Source: Pseudomonadota bacterium (GTDB taxonomy: Bacteria > Pseudomonadota > Gammaproteobacteria > Burkholderiales > Burkholderiaceae_B). Taken from it: a stretch of DNA of 64,000 nucleotides. Location: contig JAFAEO010000084.1 in the NCBI GenBank assembly GCA_023423975.1, positions 124,001-188,000 of the forward strand. Direction: 5' to 3'. The number at the start of each line of letters is the position of its first letter. Within the stretch, counting starts at the first letter, position 1. The notes under the pieces were generated by a model, which was given only the letters and a program-made list of their open reading frames with translations, was not told the origin of the DNA and searched no databases. Shown here in pieces: positions 1-8,756 of this stretch. The position numbers and the translations under genes are program-made.

Positions 1-61
1 TTGCGGTACCGGTCGTGTATCATAATTATGAGTCCCAATTAATCAAGACGATCGCCAAGCC

Positions 62-739
62 ATGTTAATACGTTCCGATTTTTTACAGCGAGCTGTCGTA
101 TTGTCTCGGCACTACCAGTGGATAGCTTCGCCGCAACCCGGCGTGGAACGTGTCATGCTGGATCGGATTGGTCAAGAAAAAGCCCGGGCGACCAGCATCG
201 TACGCTATGCACCGGCATCCCGTTTCCCAGGGCATCAACATCCGGGCGGTGAAGAAATTCTGGTGCTGTTGGGAACGTTTTCAGACGAGGGCGGCGATTA
301 CCCGGCGGGCTGGTACTTGCGTAATCCACCAGATTCCAGTCACAGGCCGTTCACCAATGAGGGTGCCACGATATTCGTGAAACTGCGGCAAATGCCCGAA
401 GGCGAGCATCGCAGCGTGCGAATCAATACGCGCGAGCCTTCCAGCTGGGTCAAACATGGTGAACGCGAGTCCTGCCCCTTGTTTACAGACGAACGGGAGC
501 AAGTATCTCTAGAGATGCGAGCCGCCGGCGTACCGCTCTTGAGTCATTTTGTCGACGGAGCGGAATTGCTTGTGCTCGAAGGAAGCATAACCGAGGCAGC
601 ACATGAGTATGGGAAGGGGAGCTGGCTACGCCTGCCGCCCGGCACATATCCGGAGTTTGTCGCAGGTTCCCGAGGAGTTACTTTGTACCTGAAAACCGGC
701 CATCTTGGTCAGTATCTGACCGGGAAAGTATCGCTATAA
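62..739 (+). CDS. ChrR-like cupin domain protein
   Basis: This 225-residue protein looks like a stand-alone ChrR-type cupin. Residues 56-71 hold the cupin motif with H58, H60 and E64 as likely metal ligands and H94 as the fourth. A second, more degenerate cupin repeat runs from about residue 150 to 215 and has lost the ligand histidines. ChrR cupins are the C-terminal half of zinc anti-sigma factors, but the N-terminal anti-sigma domain is absent here and no sigma factor gene is adjacent, so an enzymatic or sensing role is open. The ATG at 62 has no strong Shine-Dalgarno sequence. It is convergent with the AhpD-like gene downstream; the 200 bases between them hold nothing I recognise. Confidence 0.75.
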   Translation: MLIRSDFLQRAVVLSRHYQWIASPQPGVERVMLDRIGQEKARATSIVRYAPASRFPGHQHPGGEEILVLLGTFSDEGGDYPAGWYLRNPPDSSHRPFTNEGATIFVKLRQMPEGEHRSVRINTREPSSWVKHGERESCPLFTDEREQVSLEMRAAGVPLLSHFVDGAELLVLEGSITEAAHEYGKGSWLRLPPGTYPEFVAGSRGVTLYLKTGHLGQYLTGKVSL

Positions 740-942
740 AAGTAACCGGCATGGGGATTCTTAGCCGTTGATGTTTCTCCCTATGTATATGACTTCAGCA
801 CATAAAGCGTCATTCATTATGAGTTTGTCGCAAGCGGTGTTAAGCAAAAGCATTTTCAAAAGCATTAATTACGTAACCTATATCCACGCCTCAAACACGA
901 AAATTGCGTTTGCCATTCCACCGCTGGAAATGAGCCGAGCTT

Positions 943-1521
943 TTATCGTCCAAGCGAGTAGAACTCGGCATTGGGACTCATGCTGGTGACATTTGCAAGG
1001 CGATTTGACATGCCGAAAAATGCCGAGATTCCGGCAATATCCCATATGTCATCGTCGTTAAAACCATGCTTTTTCAGTATTTCGAAGTCTGGTTCACCAA
1101 CCAGGTGGGCGTTTTGCGAGACCAGTACGGCGAAATCCAGCATGGCCTTTTGGCGATCCGTGATGTTGGCTTTACGATAGTTCGTTGCAATTTGATCGGC
1201 AATAAGCGGGTCTTTGGCGCGAATGCGCAAAATAGCACCGTGAGCGATGACGCAATATTGGCATTGGTTTAGGCTGCTTGTTGCCACAACAATCATTTCA
1301 CGTTCTGCTTTGCTCAGATTGCCGGGTTTTTCCATTAGCGCATCATGATAAGCGAAGAAGGCTCGGAATTCGTCGGGGCGGTGTGCAAGCGTCAGGAAAA
1401 CATTCGGAATGAATCCGGATTTTTCCTGAACCTCCAGAATTCGTGCTTGAATGTCCTGTGGTAAATTTTTGAGTGCAGGGACCGGAAAACGACTCACTTC
1501 GGGATGGCTGGCTTGCGTCAT
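943..1521 (-). CDS. Peroxidase-related (AhpD/CMD family) protein
   Basis: This 192-residue protein belongs to the carboxymuconolactone decarboxylase/AhpD superfamily, in the branch annotated as uncharacterised peroxidase-related enzymes. The redox motif NQCQYCVIAHG gives C87-x2-C90-x3-H94, the AhpD-type active site for thiol-dependent hydroperoxide reduction. I chose the ATG at 1521 because an AGGAG-type ribosome binding site lies six bases upstream; the frame stays open 45 bases further upstream without a comparable site. The partner reductant is not encoded nearby. The gene lies downstream of, and in the same direction as, the LysR gene, but 234 bases separate them, so a shared operon is uncertain. 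Confidence 0.8.
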   Translation of the reverse strand: MTQASHPEVSRFPVPALKNLPQDIQARILEVQEKSGFIPNVFLTLAHRPDEFRAFFAYHDALMEKPGNLSKAEREMIVVATSSLNQCQYCVIAHGAILRIRAKDPLIADQIATNYRKANITDRQKAMLDFAVLVSQNAHLVGEPDFEILKKHGFNDDDIWDIAGISAFFGMSNRLANVTSMSPNAEFYSLGR

Positions 1522-1755
1522 TTTTTCTCCTATTGATACGAAATGATTTGATGACTGCATTTGCAATGGGGACTGATATTTACGACGGCTTGCTTTTATG
1601 CGGGCTCTTTTCGACCTTGGGATCCGCTCATATCCGTCACCATCATAATGATCAGAAAAGCAAATCTCCTATTGCGTAATATACCTTGCTGACGGCAAGG
1701 CGGATGGCCCTGGCCTGGCAATCACAACAATAAACCATGATCTAAGGCTATGGCT

Positions 1756-2646
1756 TCAGATAGCGTGGTCCACCGCAACTCTGAAGCCTTCCATTAGGGG
1801 AGTCCAGTGGGCACCCTTGCGGGAGAGCAGGCAGAGTTTTCTGCGTTGAGGCAGTACGATTGGAAGCGCAACAACACCGGGGCTCATATCTCGTTGGAGT
1901 AAAGATTCGGGAGCAAATGATATAAAGTCTGTGCTCGCAACAATCTCCAGAATACCCCTTGAAACGAGTGGGACTTCCAAAGCAACCCGAGGCTCGTTCA
2001 GTCCTTGCTCGGTAAGCCACTGCAGCAAGGCCTGCCGGGCGGAGGAACCCACTAGAGGCACGATCCAGCCGTATGCCTGAAGTTTGGCAATGTGAAGGGT
2101 CGGCGTATCAAATACAGGATGGTGCTTGCTGACAACGATTTTCATCGTATCTTGCGTCAATACTTTATGATCCAGATCCGCGATGCTGTCACCATAGATC
2201 GGTGCAATGACCAGGTCCAAATCTCCATGTTTGACCTGCTCAAACAGCGCATCCGATAGTCCGGTTGTTAATGACACCTTGAGGGCAGGGCGCTTGGGCA
2301 TGAGCCACCGCAATGCTGGCGCCACAATATTATCCAGTGTAACTGCGGTGGCGCCAATTCTCAGCATTCCTGCTGCGCCCGTCTGCAGGGCGCTGGTATT
2401 TTGCAAGGCATCCTGATACTGCGCATAAAGAAGCCTTGCATGATCTACAAAAGCCCGGCCTGACGCATTAAGCCATATGCGACGTGAGGAACGTTCAAAT
2501 AGTGTCAGGCCGGTTTCTTTTTCCAGCCTGCTCAACGATTTGGATAATGCAGACTGGGTCACGCCGTGCGCTGCCGCGGCCCGACCCATATGCCCCAGTT
2601 TGGCCAGGGTTAAAAAGTACTCGATGTCGCGGAAACTTAAATTCAT
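1756..2646 (-). CDS. LysR-family transcriptional regulator
   Basis: This is a 296-residue LysR-type regulator of typical length. Residues 1-60 form the winged helix-turn-helix (RDIEYFLTLAKLGHMGRAA, then SALSKSLSRLE). The remainder is the periplasmic-binding-protein-like effector domain. It is divergently transcribed from the sulfatase-Bug pair, with about 100 bases between the start codons. That is the usual LysR arrangement for a regulator of the neighbouring catabolic genes and of itself. The effector cannot be read from the sequence; the target assignment is inference from layout. Confidence 0.88.
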   Translation of the reverse strand: MNLSFRDIEYFLTLAKLGHMGRAAAAHGVTQSALSKSLSRLEKETGLTLFERSSRRIWLNASGRAFVDHARLLYAQYQDALQNTSALQTGAAGMLRIGATAVTLDNIVAPALRWLMPKRPALKVSLTTGLSDALFEQVKHGDLDLVIAPIYGDSIADLDHKVLTQDTMKIVVSKHHPVFDTPTLHIAKLQAYGWIVPLVGSSARQALLQWLTEQGLNEPRVALEVPLVSRGILEIVASTDFISFAPESLLQRDMSPGVVALPIVLPQRRKLCLLSRKGAHWTPLMEGFRVAVDHAI

Positions 2647-2747
2647 AAATAATATTCATCGATAGTTTAAAAACCGGAATCAAATTGTACGGGAGTGGAC
2701 CTACACTTGGAAGATATCTTTTCAAACAATCATTTTTTGAGGTACAG

Positions 2748-4082
2748 ATGTCGGATTCCTCGCCGAATATCATATTAATCGTCGCCGATAATCTCGGTTG
2801 GGGCGAGTTGGGCTGCTACGGGGGGGGTGCGTTGCGCGGTGCCCCGACCCCCAATATTGATCGTCTCGCGACGCAAGGCATGCTGCTGCATAACTTCAAT
2901 GTTGAAAGTGATTGCGTGCCCACTCGCTCCGCGTTGATGAGCGGGCGCCATCCGATCCGGACCGGCTGTCTGCAATCGGTTCCTCCCGGGCTGCCTCAGG
3001 GTTTGAACCGAAATGAAACCACACTGGCGCAGTTGTTGAGCGAGCAGGGTTACGCCACAGCGCATTTTGGCAAGTGGCATCTGGGTGACTGCCCGGGACG
3101 CTATCCCAGTGATCGTGGCTTCGATGAGTGGTATGGTATTCCACGCACCACCGATGAAAGTCAGTTTACGTCGACGGTAGGCTTCGATCCGACGGTCGTC
3201 GATTTGCCCTACATTATGCAAGGAAAGAAAAACGAACCTTCCGATAATGTCAAGGTATATGATTTGGAGTCCAGACGAGAGATCGATGCAGAGCTGGTAG
3301 AAAAGTCTATCCACTTCATGAAGCGAAACACAGAGGAGAAAAGGGCGTTTTTTCTTTATCTTCCCATGGTTCACCTTCATTTTCCCACGCTGCCGCATCC
3401 CGATTTTGCGGGACGCACCAATGCCGGTGATTTTGCAGATTCAATGGTTGAGATGGACCATCGTGTCGGGCAAATTGATGCCGCTGTGCAGCAACTGGGC
3501 ATTGCGCAGAACACCGTGTTCATTTTCTGCAGCGATAATGGCCCCGAATTTCGCCGCCCGTATCGTGGAACGGCAGGCCCCTGGAGCGGAACCTATCATA
3601 CGGCGATGGAAGGTAGTTTGCGTGTGCCATTTATTATTCGGTGGCCAGGACGCGTGGAAGCAGGTGTTACAAGCAATGAAATCGTTCATGTGACTGATTT
3701 ATATGCTACGTTAGCTACCATTGCAGGAGCGGGCTTGCCGTCAGATCGGCCAATAGATGGAATAGATCAGACAGCGTTTTTTACAGGGGAACAAAAAACA
3801 TCGTGTCGTGAAGGCTTTTTGTTTTATATAAAGAACGAACTTCGCGCAGTCAAATGGAGACACTGGAAACTGCATTTTTACTGGGAACCTGAAGTCAATA
3901 AAGGCGAAGGCAAGCTGGAGTCGCCTTATTTATTCAATCTGCTGTCCGACCCCAAAGAAGAAACCGACGTGCTGATCTTCAATACCTGGGTATTGGGGCC
4001 GATACTGAAAATGGTCAACGCATTCAATGAAAGTGCAAAAGCGCATCCTCACACTTTGCCCGGTACGCCGGATTCACAATAA
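2748..4082 (+). CDS. Arylsulfatase-like type I sulfatase
   Basis: This 444-residue protein belongs to the alkaline phosphatase/sulfatase superfamily. The formylglycine signature CVPTRSALMSG begins at C56 (C56-x-P58-x-R60) and would be matured by a formylglycine-generating enzyme, which is not in the window. The N-terminal metal site reads ADNLGWGELGCYG, so the second of the two usual Asp residues is Asn15. A second metal motif, CSDNGPEF, lies near residue 263. The start at 2748 is preceded by GAGG; an upstream in-frame start at 2685 has no such site. No signal peptide is visible, so a cytoplasmic enzyme acting on an imported sulfate ester is likely. The Bug receptor that follows 21 bases later supports an uptake-and-desulfation unit. 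The substrate is unknown. Confidence 0.85.
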   Translation: MSDSSPNIILIVADNLGWGELGCYGGGALRGAPTPNIDRLATQGMLLHNFNVESDCVPTRSALMSGRHPIRTGCLQSVPPGLPQGLNRNETTLAQLLSEQGYATAHFGKWHLGDCPGRYPSDRGFDEWYGIPRTTDESQFTSTVGFDPTVVDLPYIMQGKKNEPSDNVKVYDLESRREIDAELVEKSIHFMKRNTEEKRAFFLYLPMVHLHFPTLPHPDFAGRTNAGDFADSMVEMDHRVGQIDAAVQQLGIAQNTVFIFCSDNGPEFRRPYRGTAGPWSGTYHTAMEGSLRVPFIIRWPGRVEAGVTSNEIVHVTDLYATLATIAGAGLPSDRPIDGIDQTAFFTGEQKTSCREGFLFYIKNELRAVKWRHWKLHFYWEPEVNKGEGKLESPYLFNLLSDPKEETDVLIFNTWVLGPILKMVNAFNESAKAHPHTLPGTPDSQ

Positions 4083-4103
4083 CTATCCGCCAAGTTGGAT
4101 CAC

Positions 4104-5078
4104 ATGAATATTAAGAGAAAAAGTGTGTTTTTTGCCACAACAATGCTGGTGCTGTGTCATACCGCGTTTGCGGCTGCGCCAGAGGACGACGCCAATTGGC
4201 CGCAGCGTCCCGTCAGATGGATTGTAGGCTTTGCGCCTGGTGGTACGGCCGATATTCTGACGCGCATTGCCGCGGAACAGTTGGCGCAAAAGCTTGGCAA
4301 AAGCGTTGTCGTAGAGAATAGGTCCGGCGCATCGGGCGCCCTGGCATTGAATCTGGTTGCCAATAGCCAGCCGGACGATACGCTGCTTATTACCGTTCCA
4401 GGTCCCATTGTTTTTCCGCGTGATGAGCCAGGTATTGGCAAGGAGTTGGATCCTGTGATCATGCTTGCAGAAGGTCCGATGATTATTGTGGGTCCCGCTT
4501 CCAACCCACAGCATAGTCTCGCAGACGTTATCACAGATGCAAAACAAAACCCGCATAAATGGAATTATGCGACATCAGGCACCGGTACTTCGCAGCACCT
4601 GGCCGGGGAAATGATCAACCAGCTCGCCGGCACTCAAATGGTGCAGGTACCCTATAAAGGCGGTGGACAAGCGGTGTCCGATGTTGTTGGCGCACAGGTG
4701 CCGCTTGCAATACTTGGCCCTACGCCGGTGCTACCTCATATTGCGTCGGGTGCCTTGCAAGCCTATGCCGTGACCACCACTTATCGTTTGCCCTCGTTAA
4801 AGAGCGTGCCGACAGTCGCAGAGGCGGGCATTGATGGGTACGACGCGAGTCAGTGGTTTGCCCTGGCAACCACCAGGGGCGTTTCACCGCAACGGATCGA
4901 ACGCCTTAACGGACTACTTGCTGAAATAGTTAAGACTCAGAAATTTAGGGAGGCGGTCACTGCCGCCGGGATGAAAATCGCGCCGGGATCGCCGGAAGGC
5001 TTGCTCAAATTCGTACAAGCAGATGGCGATAAATGGGCAAATCTTGTCACGCAAAGGGGCTTGAAAATAGGGCAGTGA
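4104..5078 (+). CDS. Bug-family (TctC) solute-binding protein
   Basis: This 324-residue protein is a Bug-type periplasmic receptor of the tripartite tricarboxylate transporter class, typical of Alcaligenaceae. It has an N-terminal signal peptide (residues 1 to about 24, ending TAFAA) and the Bug core beginning WPQRPVRWIVGFAPGGTADI, with the later PYKGGGQAVSDVVGAQV motif. Most Bug genes are orphans with no adjacent TctAB membrane genes, and none is adjacent here. It follows the sulfatase by 21 bases and probably shares its transcript. Its ligand may be the sulfatase substrate or product. I chose the ATG at 4104; an in-frame TTG lies nine bases upstream. A rho-independent terminator follows. 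Confidence 0.88.
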   Translation: MNIKRKSVFFATTMLVLCHTAFAAAPEDDANWPQRPVRWIVGFAPGGTADILTRIAAEQLAQKLGKSVVVENRSGASGALALNLVANSQPDDTLLITVPGPIVFPRDEPGIGKELDPVIMLAEGPMIIVGPASNPQHSLADVITDAKQNPHKWNYATSGTGTSQHLAGEMINQLAGTQMVQVPYKGGGQAVSDVVGAQVPLAILGPTPVLPHIASGALQAYAVTTTYRLPSLKSVPTVAEAGIDGYDASQWFALATTRGVSPQRIERLNGLLAEIVKTQKFREAVTAAGMKIAPGSPEGLLKFVQADGDKWANLVTQRGLKIGQ

Positions 5079-5151
5079 TATAGGGGGCGTATGGTCTGCT
5101 GTGATCCTGCCCAGGCCTCAAAAATACTTAACCGTGCGTGGCCGCAGGGTT

Positions 5152-5180
5152 AAAAGCCACAGCTATGTGTGGCTTTTTTT
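5152..5180 (+). terminator. Rho-independent terminator after the sulfatase-Bug unit
   Basis: A 10-bp perfect stem (5152-5161 with 5168-5177) closes a six-base loop and runs into seven T residues. It lies 74 bases after the Bug stop codon. Confidence 0.85.
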
Positions 5181-5315
5181 ACTTTTAGCGCTTAATACGA
5201 AATAATCCAACCTGCTGAAAGGATTGAGTATTTTAATTAAATACACGCTGATTGCTGCCAGTCAGCGTGTATCGCAAATTTACCTCAATAGGTTTGCTTT
5301 CTCATTTTCAGCAAA

Positions 5316-6053
5316 TCAACCCATATGCAGACCGCCATTGACCGAGAAGTCAGCTCCTGTAGAGAAGCCGGCTTCATCAGAGGCCAACCATGACACCATT
5401 GAGGCAATCTCATCTGGCCCGCCAAGTCTACGAACGGGAATGGTTCCAATAATTTGTTCCAGCACTTCAGGTCGGATGGCGCGTACCATGTCGGTACCGA
5501 TGTATCCGGGAGATACGGTATTGACGGTGACGCCGCGGCTGGCTACTTCTTGTGCCAGGGCCATTGTGAAACCGTGAATGCCCGCTTTAGCGGTAGAGTA
5601 ATTGGTTTGCCCGAATTGCCCTTTCTGTCCATTAACAGAACTAATATTGATGATGCGCCCCCAGCGATTTTCATACATATTATCAATGACCTGTTTCGTC
5701 ACATTGAATAAACTGTTCAAATTAGTATCCATCACGGCGCGCCAGTCGTCCATTGACATCTTTCGAAATGTGCCATCTCGGGTGATCCCGGCATTGTTCA
5801 CCAGAATATTGACCGGACCGTGTTCGGATGTCACCTTTTCAAATGCCTTCACAGTGGAATCCCAATCCGATACATTTCCTGCAGAAGCGTGGAATGTATA
5901 TCCTTGTGCTGCCTGCTCGTCAATCCACTGCTGAGCCTTCCGTTGTGGCCCGCAACCAGCGATCACGGTAAAGCCATCGTTATGCAGGCGCTGACAAATA
6001 GAAGTGCCGATGCCTCCCATTCCGCCTGTGACATATGCTATTTTTTTTATCAT
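5316..6053 (-). CDS. phaB: Acetoacetyl-CoA reductase-like SDR (PhaB type)
   Basis: This 245-residue classical short-chain dehydrogenase closely resembles NADPH-dependent acetoacetyl-CoA reductases of polyhydroxybutyrate synthesis. The cofactor motif TGGMGGIG occupies residues 9-16, NNAG starts at 87, and the catalytic set is S139, Y152 and K156. The tail ADFSVNGGLHMG is typical of PhaB. The ATG at 6053 is preceded by AAGGAG with a seven-base spacer, which decides the start over a TTG six bases upstream. PhaA and PhaC are not adjacent, so this may be a paralogue outside the main pha locus. The PhaB call is good at family level; substrate specificity is inferred. Confidence 0.82.
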   Translation of the reverse strand: MIKKIAYVTGGMGGIGTSICQRLHNDGFTVIAGCGPQRKAQQWIDEQAAQGYTFHASAGNVSDWDSTVKAFEKVTSEHGPVNILVNNAGITRDGTFRKMSMDDWRAVMDTNLNSLFNVTKQVIDNMYENRWGRIINISSVNGQKGQFGQTNYSTAKAGIHGFTMALAQEVASRGVTVNTVSPGYIGTDMVRAIRPEVLEQIIGTIPVRRLGGPDEIASMVSWLASDEAGFSTGADFSVNGGLHMG

Positions 6054-6631
6054 TTTCAACTCCTTAGGCTACTTCAACTGAAATAATGGAATGACTTGAA
6101 CTGAATTTATAAGATTGAAATATGCCGCTACTGCATGGTTTCGAACCTGGCAGTCTCATTTTTGTTTTCAATGATTTTGATTACAGAAAATGCTGAAGTG
6201 TCATGGAGTAAGGTGTTTTTTTTCGCGCTTCCCCATCGGTGATTTGATTTTTTATCTTAGTGTACCTAAGCAGTTAAAAGCTATTCTATATAGAATGGGC
6301 GGATTAGCAGCTGGTATCTTCCCCATTATCGGAAACCCTCAATCCATGATTTTTGCTGGTTCGCGACAAGGAGGCTGGGTCATGCAATGCTGCTTTTGGC
6401 TTTCTGTAGTTGATTTCGAAAATTAATGTAATGGCGCGTCTGTCAGGGAGCGTCTATCAGCCACTTTAATATAAAAATTGCTTGTTTTGGCGCGCTCTTT
6501 TTCTTTCTTCCTTCTTAAGCCTTAGTCTATGGATAGCTGATAGATTGCATCGTGGCTGTCTGGAAAAAGCCAAACCCACTTCCATATTAACAAATCACTG
6601 GAATTGTCTAACCGCGTTAGGATCAAGAGGT
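6054..6631. other. Gene-free stretch upstream of the PhaB-like gene
   Basis: This 578-base stretch is AT-rich and has no open frame I can support. It must hold the promoter of the PhaB-like gene and the 3' end of the kinase transcript. A short CTTAG/CTAAG inverted repeat lies near 6257-6271. I see no clear terminator for the kinase gene. Confidence 0.5.
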
Positions 6632-7435
6632 TTAGAAGAACTCGTCCAGTAAACAGTAAAAGTTCATCCGCTCCTCATCTGGTTCTATACCATAAGCGGT
6701 GAAGAACGGCGCTACCCACTCTGAACCAAGATTACGTGCAATACTTCTTGCTGAGAGTGCCAAATCCTGAAAGCGGTCGCTGATGCCCAGCCGTCCGCAG
6801 TCGATAAATCCAGTGAATCGCCCTGCGTCAGCCATAAAATTCGGCAGGCAGGCATCTCCATGAGTAACGACTAAATCTTGTTTACTCGGAATTGTTGCCA
6901 ATAGCTCGACCGTTATGTCTTTGGTGGATCTGCCGAGTCTTGGTTCGTCGAAATGGGCTTCATCAACAAGGCCTGCGCTCGCGCGTTCGATGGCTGTGTC
7001 TACACGTTGTTTCAAATTGTGGTTAAAAGGACATTTTGTAGTCGGAACTTGATGCAGTGTTTGCAATGCCGTCGCCATTATGCTGATGGTTTGGGATGGT
7101 GCAAGATCGGTGGTGCTGGCTAAATCTTGCCCAGCAATAGCAATCATAAGGAGCCAGTGCCGATTATTCTCTGTTGTCGTATCTATAATTTTGGGACCAG
7201 GAATATTTACCTGGTTCAACCAGCGAATGCGCTCGATTTCATTCGGAAGTTGACTTTTCAAACCCACTGGCTCCGATTTTACGAATAGATCGTTACTGGC
7301 GTTGCGGTGAATGCGAAAAACGTCCGCGTGTGACTCTCCTATGGTCTGGCGCTTTATCTGCGCGTCTGCGAATTTCTCACGCCACCTGGACGGAAGAAGC
7401 GCCTTGTTGTCGCAAATTTTGTCGGAGTAGTTCAT
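6632..7435 (-). CDS. APH(3')-II-like aminoglycoside 3'-phosphotransferase
   Basis: This 267-residue protein is a full-length member of the APH(3') family, which transfers phosphate from a nucleotide to the 3'-hydroxyl of kanamycin and neomycin-type aminoglycosides. The Brenner motif THGDACLPN gives catalytic D194 and N199, FIDCGRLG gives the metal-binding D212, and K53 fits the nucleotide-binding lysine. The C-terminal LLDEFF and the RFQDLAL segment are hallmarks of the APH(3')-II branch. The start at 7435 is chosen because the family alignment begins there; an in-frame ATG 54 bases upstream would add an atypical extension. All catalytic residues are intact. No IS, integron or transposon ends are visible nearby, which suggests an intrinsic gene. 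Resistance itself is inferred, not shown. Confidence 0.85.
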   Translation of the reverse strand: MNYSDKICDNKALLPSRWREKFADAQIKRQTIGESHADVFRIHRNASNDLFVKSEPVGLKSQLPNEIERIRWLNQVNIPGPKIIDTTTENNRHWLLMIAIAGQDLASTTDLAPSQTISIMATALQTLHQVPTTKCPFNHNLKQRVDTAIERASAGLVDEAHFDEPRLGRSTKDITVELLATIPSKQDLVVTHGDACLPNFMADAGRFTGFIDCGRLGISDRFQDLALSARSIARNLGSEWVAPFFTAYGIEPDEERMNFYCLLDEFF

Positions 7436-8058
7436 TGGAGTTAACCTTATTAGAATGAATCGAGCAGGCAGTGCCGTTTTATAATGCACTGATTCAGCAA
7501 ATCAAATGGACCATACCTCTGCATTGAAGTAAATGCATACAATTTGAATATCGGTCCTGTTTATTTTAACTATAGCCTTTGCGCAGACGCGATATTTTCT
7601 GCAATTGGGGATCGTCAATTTTGTATTGATATTGCCGCCTACGTGAATTTCCAAGAGATCACAAGCGTTCACGCAGCAATTGAAGCGCGGCAACAAATTT
7701 GCAAATGCGTCGCGTGGATTGGCCCGCACGGCGTTTCTGGTTAGACGACCGAAAATAAAACAGTTTACTTTTTTGGTGTAGGCGCGCCGTTTTTGATTAA
7801 CCGATGTTGTACTCGCGTGGTCGCCCCGAAGCAGTTATTGCGCGAATGCGCTAGCGGTACAAAAGAAGTTTTCCGTTCTGACAATAGATGCGTGAGAAGG
7901 AAGCACGTAACAGTTGGACGAAAGAATTAAAACCGAATCAACGTGTGGCAACAAGCGATGTTGAAGCGAAGGTCGCCCCGGAATAAATCCTTTTCGAACA
8001 TCTACTGGCAGTAGCATTATTGCTGTTCGGATGAACGTCAAACTTCATTAACGATAAT
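7436..8058. other. Gene-free stretch between kinase and small lipoprotein
   Basis: I found no supportable gene in these 620 bases. The longest frames (about 65-75 codons on either strand) overlap each other, lack ribosome binding sites and match nothing I know. The stretch may be a decayed gene. Confidence 0.4.
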
Positions 8059-8190
8059 CTATTGCGACATCAGTGACGTTGGCGGCGGTGCGTCGGCTGG
8101 CATGGGAGGGGCACCGGTGTAGTGGCCTTGGTACACGCCACAGCCGGAGAGAGCGATGAGAATGGCAGATATGGCTACAAATTTTTGCAT
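8059..8190 (-). CDS. Small proline-rich lipoprotein (43 residues)
   Basis: This short frame encodes a complete lipoprotein precursor. Residues 1-3 (MQK) carry the positive charge, residues 4-14 are hydrophobic, and the lipobox LSGC places the acylated cysteine at residue 17. The mature peptide is only 27 residues and ends with a proline-rich stretch (APPMPADAPPPTS). The residue after the cysteine is Gly, so no inner-membrane retention signal is present and outer-membrane targeting is expected. The ribosome binding site is weak. I do not recognise the family. The intact signal-lipobox layout argues for a real gene, but its length keeps confidence moderate. Confidence 0.5.
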   Translation of the reverse strand: MQKFVAISAILIALSGCGVYQGHYTGAPPMPADAPPPTSLMSQ

Positions 8191-8529
8191 GATGATTCAG
8201 GACCTGGATGGGGGAAATGGGAGTCGAATATCTAGTGCATCGACTTTCTACAAAAATCAAATACCAATCAAACAAGGTCGAGATCAACTTACTCGTTTTC
8301 AAAAATGGAGCAGTCAATCAGCATGAAAGGCAAGCAATTCTCATTCAACGCATATGGTTTTCAACAATCCACTGGAGTCGGATTTATGAACAATGTTCTG
8401 CCATTCAACCTTGAATTCACTTCTTCGGTATAGACGATCAGATTGACCTTTTCGACACAACTCATAAATAAAACCCTGCGATGAAGCTTTAAATCTTTCC
8501 ATGACATTTATGCCTTATGAGTAGGGCAT

Positions 8530-8613
8530 AAAAAAATGACGCCCTGCCGGAAGACAAACAAATCCGGTAGGGCGATGCAATCAATTGAAGGGTAAAGGGA
8601 CAATTGATTGCAT
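8530..8613 (-). ncRNA. Candidate small RNA, about 84 nt, two hairpins
   Basis: The minus strand here reads as a complete small-RNA gene. Hairpin 1 has a perfect 13-bp stem (8613-8601 with 8587-8575) and a 13-nt pyrimidine-rich loop. Hairpin 2 abuts it with a 12-bp stem containing one G-U pair (8574-8563 with 8551-8540) and is followed three bases later by seven T residues (8536-8530), as in a rho-independent terminator. The predicted start, seven bases after the -10 element, falls on the first base of hairpin 1. The hairpin 1 loop reads UCCCUUUACCCUU, which is complementary to AAGGG-type Shine-Dalgarno sequences, so antisense control of translation is a reasonable guess. No Rfam match could be tested. 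Confidence 0.6.
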
Positions 8614-8619
8614 AGGCAA

Positions 8620-8648
8620 ATATTAACCGGTCAATTAATGTTTGTCAA
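8620..8648 (-). promoter_or_regulatory. Sigma70 promoter of the candidate sRNA
   Basis: On the minus strand TTGACA (8648-8643) is separated by exactly 17 bases from TAATAT (8625-8620). The -35 matches consensus fully and the -10 in four of six positions. A six-base inverted repeat (GTTTGT/ACAAAC, 8640-8655) overlaps the -35 and could be an operator. Confidence 0.65.
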
Positions 8649-8756
8649 AACAAACCTGTAATTGGACTAATAGGAAAAGTGACCGGACAGCTAGAGGTTC
8701 TCAGCCCAGGTGTATGGGATATGTTTCATGGACAATATTCTTATTTTTTAAAATTA

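Noticed and set aside
1682..1698. CCTTGC/GCAAGG inverted repeat considered as a terminator after the LysR gene
   Set aside because: Six base pairs without any T run on either strand; too weak to call.
6190..6426. 78-codon plus-strand frame in the gap upstream of the PhaB-like gene
   Set aside because: No ribosome binding site, low-complexity aromatic and cysteine content, no family resemblance.
7544..7744. 66-codon plus-strand frame between the kinase and the lipoprotein
   Set aside because: TTG start without a ribosome binding site, overlapped by a similar minus-strand frame, and no recognisable family.
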